A stretch of 64,000 nt of DNA from Ruminococcus sp. GTDB taxonomy: Bacteria > Bacillota > Clostridia > Oscillospirales > Ruminococcaceae. Made by a program: the position numbers and the translations under genes. Shown here piece after piece: positions 1 through 7,949 of the stretch (within the stretch, counting starts at the first letter, position 1; the number at the start of each line of letters is the position of its first letter). The notes below the pieces were generated by a model, which was not told where the DNA came from, did no database searches, and saw nothing but the letters and a program-made list of their open reading frames with translations. Location: positions 18,921-82,920 of the forward strand of contig NZ_JAFYYT010000035.1 of the NCBI RefSeq assembly GCF_017549005.1, in the 5' to 3' direction.

Positions 1-2406
1 TTCAACTCACACGCCCACGTGGGGCGCGACATGATAATGTCAAGCACATCGTGATAAGCTGCTGCATTTCAACTCACACGCCCACGTGGGGCGCGACTCA
101 GATCTATGAAATTTTAAATGACATTATGAATATTTCAACTCACACGCCCACGTGGGGCGCGACGTTAAGCTGCCGGTTGCTCCGCCGACGGTGAGAGAAT
201 TTCAACTCACACGCCCACGTGGGGCGCGACAGGCTTCTGTTGTTGTCTCGGAGCCACTATGGGATTTCAACTCACACGCCCACGTGGGGCGCGACTTGGA
301 ACTGACCGACAAACAAGTGCAACATGTCATTTCAACTCACACGCCCACGTGGGGCGCGACTCATACTCCTTTCAATATAACCATACTTGCAGAATTTCAA
401 CTCACACGCCCACGTGGGGCGCGACGTCATACTGCCCGTTAACGGGTTGCTTGCAATAACATTTCAACTCACACGCCCACGTGGGGCGCGACTATATCGG
501 TGCCAAACATTGCATTGATACGCTTCATTTCAACTCACACGCCCACGTGGGGCGCGACCGCATATGTCAGGGGCTTAAAAGCAAGGATTCAATTTCAACT
601 CACACGCCCACGTGGGGCGCGACCAGATCGGCAGCGCTACAGGTCCTGTTCTTACAATTTCAACTCACACGCCCACGTGGGGCGCGACGTATGATAGATA
701 TCATGTTCTTGCATTCCTGTCTATTTCAACTCACACGCCCACGTGGGGCGCGACCATTGACGCGCTTCAAGCCCTCTTGGATAGTTACATTTCAACTCAC
801 ACGCCCACGTGGGGCGCGACCTTAAGAGGCTTGAACGAATAAAAGCTTGTATCATTTCAACTCACACGCCCACGTGGGGCGCGACGTTTACGTTTAATCT
901 CGTTAATCCTGGAAGCATTGAATTTCAACTCACACGCCCACGTGGGGCGCGACTTTTTATTTTCATATTCGGCGCGCGCGTCAGCCGTATTTCAACTCAC
1001 ACGCCCACGTGGGGCGCGACGATAATCTTACTACGGAATATAAAGAAATATCTTTATTTCAACTCACACGCCCACGTGGGGCGCGACCGTTTCCGCTGTG
1101 TTAATAGCGTAACAACGACAAATTTCAACTCACACGCCCACGTGGGGCGCGACTGCACTGGTACGAAACACAAACCGACGCCTGGAATTTCAACTCACAC
1201 GCCCACGTGGGGCGCGACTTCAAGAACGAGCAAATATGCTCTCATAAATTCATTTCAACTCACACGCCCACGTGGGGCGCGACCTTTCATGTTTGCAAAG
1301 TATGCTGACGATCTGACAATTTCAACTCACACGCCCACGTGGGGCGCGACTCGCACTCTTATTCTACCTTTTCTATCAGTAGCATTTCAACTCACACGCC
1401 CACGTGGGGCGCGACATTTTAAAGTCAATATCAGTTAAAACGGCTCGGAATTTCAACTCACACGCCCACGTGGGGCGCGACGCAATGTACTTGATAACAT
1501 TCTGATATAGTCGCATTTCAACTCACACGCCCACGTGGGGCGCGACCCGCAGCCGACAGCCTTTTTCCGATGACAACTTTTCATTTCAACTCACACGCCC
1601 ACGTGGGGCGCGACGAAAGTCCTCGAGCTCGTCAAACGTCCGGCCGTATTTCAACTCACACGCCCACGTGGGGCGCGACGCGTTATGCCAAATCAGGAAG
1701 CTGCAACAGGTTCATTTCAACTCACACGCCCACGTGGGGCGCGACCATCTTCAGCCCTCATTTCTTCGAGTGCTGCTGAATTTCAACTCACACGCCCACG
1801 TGGGGCGCGACCGACTGAAGTATTATCGTTAGTTTCCGATAAGTCAATTTCAACTCACACGCCCACGTGGGGCGCGACATAAACGTTATAAATCTTGTGG
1901 CTGATCTTATCATTTCAACTCACACGCCCACGTGGGGCGCGACCGTGGCTGCTGGGCGAGCAACAAGCATCTGGCTATTTCAACTCACACGCCCACGTGG
2001 GGCGCGACCGCATTTTATCTTGCCTATATAACATCTGCTCTGATTTCAACTCACACGCCCACGTGGGGCGCGACCGGCTCTGGTTCGTTCACGCTTCCAC
2101 AAATAGCATTTCAACTCACACGCCCACGTGGGGCGCGACGTTAGTCATTAAAACGCTGAATCCTTCATCAAGATTTCAACTCACACGCCCACGTGGGGCG
2201 CGACACGACCTTATAAAAAAGGCAGACGACATACTCAATATTTCAACTCACACGCCCACGTGGGGCGCGACCAGCCGTGACCGAGAATGATATCAGCCTG
2301 ATTACATATTTCAACTCACACGCCCACGTGGGGCGCGACGTAGCTCTAATTCCATTGTTCTGTGCTACCTCTCTATTTCAACTCACACGCCCACGTGGGG
2401 CGCGAC
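1..2406 (-). CRISPR. Type I-C CRISPR array, 37 repeats and 36 spacers, continuing past the left edge
   Basis: A 32-bp repeat recurs 37 times. The first copy (1-30) is cut by the window edge and the last is 2375-2406. All copies read as identical. Spacers are 33-36 bp and all different. Read on the minus strand the repeat starts GTCGCGCCCCACGTGGGCGT and ends GTTGAAAT, the usual type I-C form, with a CCCACGTGGG palindrome for the Cas5c-processed hairpin. The cas genes lie on the same strand just upstream, so the leader-proximal, newest spacers are at 2340-2374 and older ones lie to the left. There is no degenerate terminal repeat inside the window, so the array continues leftward. Confidence 0.98.
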
Positions 2407-2554
2407 TCTATATATTGTGTATAAAGAGCCGCACAGCCACTGTGAGCGGACATTTATAAGCAAAATCGTACTATTTTGTTCATATTTCATTCATAAGCAT
2501 TGTCTTTAGGCAGGCGAACCTGCCGCGTTTTTAATATTATAATGGGTTCGCTTT
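2407..2554 (-). promoter_or_regulatory. CRISPR leader between cas2 and the array
   Basis: This 148-bp AT-rich stretch lies between the cas2 stop and the first leader-proximal repeat, where type I-C leaders sit. It holds two perfect small hairpins: GGCAGG/CCTGCC at 2509-2524, which has a UUCG loop on the minus strand, and CACAG/CTGTG at 2432-2444. It should carry the array promoter and the adaptation signals, but no clear -35/-10 pair can be picked out. Confidence 0.7.
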
Positions 2555-2845
2555 TCAAATTATAAGAACACCTTCGGGATCATATGTCGACTTTGAACCA
2601 TAATGTTCAACTCGACGTTTCCAGTTATTTCCGAGATAATAAAATCGGATACTGTCATGAGCTTCATCAATAAGCTTTAAAAGGCTGTCTTTAACTTTCA
2701 GAAAAGTACCATAATCAACATCTATCTCAAACACTGAATTCTGTACTCTCTGCCCGTAATTCTGACATTCTTTTGCAACTTTTCTCAGTCTGCTTTTTCC
2801 CTTTGCATCAGTTGTAGATACGTCATAGCTAACTATAACCATCAT
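2555..2845 (-). CDS. cas2: CRISPR-associated endoribonuclease Cas2, type I-C
   Basis: This 96-aa protein begins MMVIVSYDV, with the conserved Cas2 Asp at the end of the first beta strand. It continues with a typical I-C Cas2 core (RLRKVAKECQNYGQRVQNSVFE). It dimerises and bridges two Cas1 dimers in the spacer-integration complex. The ATG at 2845 is preferred because AGGTG lies 6 nt upstream; an in-frame GTG at 2854 has no Shine-Dalgarno (SD) sequence. It is the last gene of the cas operon, right behind cas1 and just upstream of the leader. Confidence 0.95.
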   Translation of the reverse strand: MMVIVSYDVSTTDAKGKSRLRKVAKECQNYGQRVQNSVFEIDVDYGTFLKVKDSLLKLIDEAHDSIRFYYLGNNWKRRVEHYGSKSTYDPEGVLII

Positions 2846-2854
2846 ATTGATCAC

Positions 2855-3877
2855 CTACTTCATAAGGAAACATGGGTATTCTTCTATTTCTCCTCTGATA
2901 TATTTTGCAAGCAGCGAACTCTGGATAAACGGAAGAATTCCAAGCGGTATTTTTTCTCCAAGATATGGATGTGTTATTGTACTTCTCTTTTTTTCCTGCC
3001 ATGCAGAAAGAACCTTTTTCTTTCCGTCCTTAGAGAGATATACCGCACCGCTTTCCTGTCTGTCAAAATCATAAATGTTCAGTTTTTTCAAATTGATAAG
3101 CGTAAGGACTAATCTTTCAGCTATACAGCGTGTTTCCTCAACAAGGTCACATGACAAACTGCTTCTGCCTGATTTTAATGCATGATAAAAGCCATAACAG
3201 CTGTCAAGTCCCACACTTTCAAGAGCAGAAGTATATGAGCTTGTCATTATAGTATATAAAAACGAAAGAACAGCGTTCACAGGATCAAGAGGCGGACGTT
3301 TGGTTCTTCCCGTTACCGCAAAATCTTCTTTCTGACTAAGTATAAGCTTATCAAAAATATTGAAATATGACTTTGCACAGCTTCCCTCAAGTCCCATTAT
3401 GGTTTCCGTATCATTCAGCTCGTAAACGTGCTCCATGCCGCTTTCAAGATATTCAATACATCTGCTCAGTTCACCATCAGCATCGAGCTTAGGGTTGTCT
3501 TTCATGGAGCGCTTTATAAGATATCTTGTATTTGAAAGCTTTGCGGCAACAGTATTCTGAGGAAGCAAAATATCAGGCTTGGCAAAACGCTCAAACTGAG
3601 ACTTTCTAAGGAAAATATTTCCTTTTGTTTTACCTTGTACTCTGGCGAGAAAATGTCCTTGTGGTGAGATAAAGCTGATATTAATGCCCAGATCGGCACA
3701 CTTTCCCATTAAGGCAGGCGAACACCCAAGATAGTTGAAGCAGTAGATATCTTCAAGATTAGAAAAAGGCAGTCTGAACTTTTCTTTATCCTCGCATTTG
3801 CAGAGAATGTTTTCGCCGTCAAGGGTAAGCCAAGCAGTCTCATCAAGAATATAAAGTGAATTCAACAATTTTTTCAT
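2855..3877 (-). CDS. cas1: CRISPR-associated integrase Cas1, type I-C
   Basis: This 340-aa protein is the usual length for Cas1 of type I-C. It has the N-terminal beta domain with the SxxG-like ISFISPQGHFLARVQG segment and the alpha-helical catalytic domain. Motifs visible include GLEGSCAKSYF (catalytic Glu), DPVNAVLSFLYT, GFYHALKSGR (catalytic His) and the following SCDLVEE acidic site. It integrates prespacers at the leader-repeat junction together with Cas2 and Cas4. Its ATG overlaps the cas4 stop by 4 bp, so the two are translationally coupled. Confidence 0.98.
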   Translation of the reverse strand: MKKLLNSLYILDETAWLTLDGENILCKCEDKEKFRLPFSNLEDIYCFNYLGCSPALMGKCADLGINISFISPQGHFLARVQGKTKGNIFLRKSQFERFAKPDILLPQNTVAAKLSNTRYLIKRSMKDNPKLDADGELSRCIEYLESGMEHVYELNDTETIMGLEGSCAKSYFNIFDKLILSQKEDFAVTGRTKRPPLDPVNAVLSFLYTIMTSSYTSALESVGLDSCYGFYHALKSGRSSLSCDLVEETRCIAERLVLTLINLKKLNIYDFDRQESGAVYLSKDGKKKVLSAWQEKKRSTITHPYLGEKIPLGILPFIQSSLLAKYIRGEIEEYPCFLMK

Positions 3878-4548
3878 TGGATATCAGTTCCTTTCTGAGA
3901 CATGACTATATCCCTGACACTGTACTTTTTTTCTTTCGGAAAACAGATATCTGCCATTGAACATCCAGAGCATTTCTGCCCCTTTTTTCGTACAGGCATT
4001 TTCTTTTCTTCAAGAAGCTTCCTCATTTCGGAAAGCAGCTGTCTGAGCATAGCATCGTATTTTTTATACTCCGTATCAAACGGAAGCTTAACACGCTTTC
4101 GCGTATCAGAGTAATAGATATAAGCTTCACTGTCACATTTCCATATTTGATCCGCACATATTTTCTGCGCAAACACCTGTATTGCGTCAGTTTCATTGAA
4201 ATCATCACTCTTGGGAGCTTTCGGTTTATATTCTATGATTCGCACCTGAAAATACCCGTCATGCCCATTAAGCACAGTTCCGGAATTACTGCGAACAAAT
4301 TCTATGCAGTCGGTAATACCGAAAATATCATATTCCTCCGCATCATTGTAGACAGAAATTCCGCTGCGAACTATCTTTTGACTGTCAGAATATGAATGAC
4401 TACCGTCATGAACGTGCTGATGCTGTAGATTTGCCTTGACCACAAATGCATTCTCAGACCAGTCATCATTCAACTCAAGAAGTGCAAATCTTCTCGGACA
4501 ATACATATAATGCTGAATACAACGGATATTAATAGTATGATCGTTCAT
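3874..4548 (-). CDS. cas4: CRISPR-associated exonuclease Cas4
   Basis: This 224-aa RecB-type nuclease helps choose PAM-proximal prespacer ends for Cas1-Cas2. Four cysteines fit a [4Fe-4S] cluster: one in the N-terminal HYMYCPRRFALLE motif and three in the C-terminal KCSGCSMADICF motif. Between them are the nuclease residues, including the RIIEYKPKAPK stretch (QxxxY/EYK-like) and the acidic residues before it. It overlaps cas7c upstream and cas1 downstream by 4 bp each. Confidence 0.96.
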   Translation of the reverse strand: MNDHTINIRCIQHYMYCPRRFALLELNDDWSENAFVVKANLQHQHVHDGSHSYSDSQKIVRSGISVYNDAEEYDIFGITDCIEFVRSNSGTVLNGHDGYFQVRIIEYKPKAPKSDDFNETDAIQVFAQKICADQIWKCDSEAYIYYSDTRKRVKLPFDTEYKKYDAMLRQLLSEMRKLLEEKKMPVRKKGQKCSGCSMADICFPKEKKYSVRDIVMSQKGTDIQ

Positions 4549-5417
4549 ATCTTTTCGATCAGTTCAACGCCCGTAGGCATATCCTTATCAACTGTAATAT
4601 CATAATCATCAAATTTTCTTGGCGGTTCAATTCCTGCCTTTCTTTCAATCTTGATCTTATCGAAGAGAATATGTGCCGGAGCATTTCCTATAGCAGATTC
4701 GTGCTTGAAAATATACAGTTTTCTGAGACACATTTTACCTCTTGCAGCACTTCTGTCATTTTCAAACATATTGATTATCGCTGTCCACAGCAGTTCAAGA
4801 TCTTCATCTGAAAAACCAGTGACTTTTTGTGCGAGCATTGCAGAAATATAGCCCTCTGCACGATAAAGTCCATAAGAAATAAAACTCTTTTTACCCATTT
4901 CACTCTGCTTTTTCTCATTAAAATCCTTATCCGTTGTAACTGCCTGACGTGTAACCGTTATATCCTGAACATAAACAGGATCGATACTCTTTGCAAAATT
5001 AATCTGTACAGGACCTCTTACTATTCCGCAAGGATCATCACCGGTACTCATAACAGCACCGAAAGTACGAACATCATAATAGTTTGCGCAGATGTATTCC
5101 TGAGCTTTTTTTACATCATCTGTTTTCTTGCCTTTTTGACCTTTATCCAAGCCTAATGCATCATATGCTTCAGTAAATTTTGAGTTAAGTGAGCGATCGG
5201 CCTTTACGAGAATATTATAACCGCCTTCACCTTCCTTGTACAGCTCAACAAAATTCCTTATCTTGCGTTTAAGACATACATCTGTAACGATACCATATGA
5301 TGTTTCTGGATCAGTTCTCGGCATATTGCCTGCATCGGGATCTCCGTTGGGATTACCGTTCTCAACATCAAAAAGCATAACGAATTCATATCTGTTCTTA
5401 ATTGCATTGTTTTCCAT
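4545..5417 (-). CDS. cas7: Cascade backbone subunit Cas7c (Csd2)
   Basis: This 290-aa RAMP-fold protein forms the crRNA-binding filament of type I-C Cascade. The N-terminus, NRYEFVMLFDVENGNPNGDP, is the family hallmark, followed by GDPDAGNMPRTDPETS and later the RGPVQI and ITVTRQA blocks. The ATG at 5417 has AAAGGATGG 6 nt upstream and matches the usual family start. An ATG at 5435 that overlaps the cas8c stop would add six residues and cannot be excluded. Confidence 0.96.
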   Translation of the reverse strand: MENNAIKNRYEFVMLFDVENGNPNGDPDAGNMPRTDPETSYGIVTDVCLKRKIRNFVELYKEGEGGYNILVKADRSLNSKFTEAYDALGLDKGQKGKKTDDVKKAQEYICANYYDVRTFGAVMSTGDDPCGIVRGPVQINFAKSIDPVYVQDITVTRQAVTTDKDFNEKKQSEMGKKSFISYGLYRAEGYISAMLAQKVTGFSDEDLELLWTAIINMFENDRSAARGKMCLRKLYIFKHESAIGNAPAHILFDKIKIERKAGIEPPRKFDDYDITVDKDMPTGVELIEKI

Positions 5418-5431
5418 AATTGACCATCCTT

Positions 5432-5794
5432 TCATTTACCTTCATTAGAAGTATATAATTTCTTGTTCATTTGATAATAACCTACGATAAAACGTCCCTG
5501 ATCATCGAGATTAAGTGTCGCAGGAAACTCGCCGTCAAGACTATTCATGATATTACCTATCATTTTATTGTAATATACCTCAGCACCATCGCTCAACTTT
5601 CTCAAATGGTTCTGTGATAGCTTTGCAAGCTTGGGAAATACACTTGCAGGTCTTGAACAAGCTGAAGCAAAGTATGAATCCTTGATAGTGCGATTAAGAT
5701 TTCCTCCCGAAGAATCCTGCTGTATCTTTTCTAATACCGCAAAAAGTCCGCCGCAGAGATAAGCAGGATTGTTGTTTTCTTCATTCCATGCCAT
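5432..5794 (-). CDS. cas11c: Cas11c small subunit, translated from inside cas8c
   Basis: In frame inside cas8c is an ATG (5794-5792) preceded by a near-perfect Shine-Dalgarno AAGGAGG, about 9 nt away, in coding sequence where none is needed for cas8c itself. Initiation there gives a 120-aa mostly helical protein (MAWNEENNNPAYLCGG to the shared stop). Type I-C systems are known to make Cas11c, the Cascade small subunit, in this way from the 3' part of cas8c. Length and position match; independent translation here is an inference. Confidence 0.82.
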   Translation of the reverse strand: MAWNEENNNPAYLCGGLFAVLEKIQQDSSGGNLNRTIKDSYFASACSRPASVFPKLAKLSQNHLRKLSDGAEVYYNKMIGNIMNSLDGEFPATLNLDDQGRFIVGYYQMNKKLYTSNEGK

Positions 5795-7219
5795 GATTAT
5801 TTCCTCCTTTTTGTTTTTTCTGTTAAGACAGGCTTTTATTATGCCTGCTCGTGTGTCATTGAGCTTGATAAAATGATTTTTATCGTCATCACTGTCCGTT
5901 TTCACACGCCTTATAACCGTCGACAACAATGCATCGGGATATTTTGTGCTATTGAGTGCAGCAAGCATTATAGCCGACATTAAAGGCGGTGGTACTTTAT
6001 CGTTTGTCGATTTAGGCGATATCAATTCTCTTGTAATACTGCCAAAATACACGGGACGTGTGTTGCTTTCATTTATCATAATATCACGCTGATGCTTCAA
6101 AAGATTACCAAGCACATCTCCAAAATTACCTTTATATATAAATTTCTGACATATCCTTGATGAATTCGGAGTCAAACCTGCAATATAAAACGTGACACTT
6201 TTGTCTATTGAAATATCAGTAGTAAAGCCTTTTCTTGCTTGTGCCATTAATGAAGCAATATCTTCTTCTGCTTTTTTGTCTTTAGTGTTACCAAAAAATG
6301 ACGAGAAAATATCACATTCTGCTGTATCGTCATTTTTTACAGCGAACCATATAATCACCATATCTCCTAAAAGACAATAGTGTTTTTTATCTGACAGCAG
6401 CTTATTGAAAATAGCTGTATATTTTTTCATTGTCTTTTCAGAAACATTGCTATTATACGACTGGGTTTTGCCGTAGGATTCAAATGCAGTGTCGTTCATA
6501 CATACGAGCTGACAGCCTGACGCCTGTCCGCCAGGAAACTTCATAATTTTATCATGAAGTCTTGCCTGAACTGCTTTTTCACCTGAAATACCACATATTG
6601 ATTGTACCTCGTCATCTTTGCTTTCATTTTTTTCAGAAAAACCTTTTAAGTATTTACTGATATATTCTTCATCCTTTTCAAGGTAATTGGACTCATTTTC
6701 AATTGAAAAGCCAAAATATGACCCCTTATATCCCTTTCCCAGCTCTTTCAGCAAAGGATTCTCAACGCCGCCTTCAGGAGTCCATTTTTCGACGAATTTT
6801 CTGTATGCACTACAAGCTGGAGATTCAATTCCTTCCAAAAACGCAAGTTCATGTTCAACAAATGCAGCATGAGATTTTCTTGCTTTATTTGTTTTGTCAT
6901 CAGGAGTAAAAGAATCATTATCATAATTCAGACCAAAAATATACAACGGGCGATGCTCAATGTAATTTGATTCTATTCCTGGTTTCTGAGTCCTTACAGG
7001 AAGGATTGCTTTTCTCGGTACCTCAACAGTTTTATCGTTGCCTTTTTTATCCTTGATCGTCTTTTTCTCTTTAAACGGAATTATATCCTTTAAATCACCA
7101 GCCTCGGAAATGATTATACGGTAATGTATCTCTTGTTCCGCAAAACCATCGGGGATTTTCTTTGAATCATCATTTGATGATTGCTTATCAGCATAATCAC
7201 ACAGTGCTTTTATCAGCAT
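5432..7219 (-). CDS. cas8c: Cascade large subunit Cas8c (Csd1)
   Basis: This 595-aa protein is the normal Csd1 length. Family features are the N-terminal LCDYADKQ segment, RPLYIFGLNYDND, the KWTPEGGVENP region and the NSSRICQKFIYKGNFGD block in the middle. In type I-C Cascade it recognises the PAM and recruits Cas3. Its start overlaps the cas5c stop by 7 bp. The last 120 codons double as a separate gene for the small subunit. Confidence 0.96.
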   Translation of the reverse strand: MLIKALCDYADKQSSNDDSKKIPDGFAEQEIHYRIIISEAGDLKDIIPFKEKKTIKDKKGNDKTVEVPRKAILPVRTQKPGIESNYIEHRPLYIFGLNYDNDSFTPDDKTNKARKSHAAFVEHELAFLEGIESPACSAYRKFVEKWTPEGGVENPLLKELGKGYKGSYFGFSIENESNYLEKDEEYISKYLKGFSEKNESKDDEVQSICGISGEKAVQARLHDKIMKFPGGQASGCQLVCMNDTAFESYGKTQSYNSNVSEKTMKKYTAIFNKLLSDKKHYCLLGDMVIIWFAVKNDDTAECDIFSSFFGNTKDKKAEEDIASLMAQARKGFTTDISIDKSVTFYIAGLTPNSSRICQKFIYKGNFGDVLGNLLKHQRDIMINESNTRPVYFGSITRELISPKSTNDKVPPPLMSAIMLAALNSTKYPDALLSTVIRRVKTDSDDDKNHFIKLNDTRAGIIKACLNRKNKKEEIIMAWNEENNNPAYLCGGLFAVLEKIQQDSSGGNLNRTIKDSYFASACSRPASVFPKLAKLSQNHLRKLSDGAEVYYNKMIGNIMNSLDGEFPATLNLDDQGRFIVGYYQMNKKLYTSNEGK

Positions 7220-7932
7220 ATTATCCCCTCCCTGTATTTTGAAACATCAATAACTCCGTCTATCATATGAGGACGGTAATACATCGGATCTGCTTTGTCG
7301 GAAAATTTGGGTTCATCCCAATTATTGTTTATAGGTTTACCACAGTCAGCAAACTTTACACCGTATAGCATAAAACCGAGATCAATATCACCTTTCAGTG
7401 AAGTATCTACTTGCGACAAATCAAAATCATCAACAAGTTCTATTCTGCTTACGGAAAACTCCCTGCAGCCAAGGCACGGCTGTCTGAAGCATTGACCATT
7501 GCGCAGTCGTCGAAGCATAATATTATAGTGCTTCTCTTCACTTTCATCTTCATGATCAGACCTTAGTCCTGTAAGCTCGAAATGGAACTCAACACCATAC
7601 TTTACGTCTTTAAGCAGCATACCTGCACGTTGACTTCTTGCCTCAGAAGCATATATCTCAGGACTACCATTACCATTCATCTGTGATAAAACCGATCTTT
7701 GAGGAATCTTGGTTTTTATTTCATTCCTTCTTACGTTAATGAATTTTATAGGATTGAAAACTATTATCCTGTCCACAACAATACGAATAGCAGGCTTCCA
7801 GTAGACTGATTTTATCAGTCCTTCCATAGCTGAGACCGTCGGAACATCATAACTCACACGCTCCACTTTCATTTCGGGACGAGTAAATAGCGCATAATCG
7901 CCCTCAACCATTATTTTAAAACCATAACTCAA
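7213..7932 (-). CDS. cas5c: CRISPR-associated Cas5c (Cas5d), pre-crRNA endoribonuclease
   Basis: This 239-aa RAMP protein replaces Cas6 in type I-C: it cuts the repeat hairpin and then caps the crRNA 5' handle. The N-terminus KIMVEGDYALFTRPEMKVER and the YDVPTVSAMEGLIKSVYWKP segment are typical. The C-terminal half has the glycine/aromatic FMLYGVKFAD and YYRPHMIDGVIDV blocks. It starts 17 bp after the cas3 stop, and no cas6 gene is present, as expected. Confidence 0.96.
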   Translation of the reverse strand: MSYGFKIMVEGDYALFTRPEMKVERVSYDVPTVSAMEGLIKSVYWKPAIRIVVDRIIVFNPIKFINVRRNEIKTKIPQRSVLSQMNGNGSPEIYASEARSQRAGMLLKDVKYGVEFHFELTGLRSDHEDESEEKHYNIMLRRLRNGQCFRQPCLGCREFSVSRIELVDDFDLSQVDTSLKGDIDLGFMLYGVKFADCGKPINNNWDEPKFSDKADPMYYRPHMIDGVIDVSKYREGIIC

Positions 7933-7949
7933 ATTGACCTCCCCTTTCT

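Noticed and set aside
152-2459. Many plus-strand ORFs of 60-209 codons across the array (repeated FNSHAHVGRD, STHTPTWGAT and FQLTRPRGAR peptides)
   Set aside because: The repeat has no stop codon in any plus-strand frame, so these are translations of CRISPR repeats and spacers, not genes.
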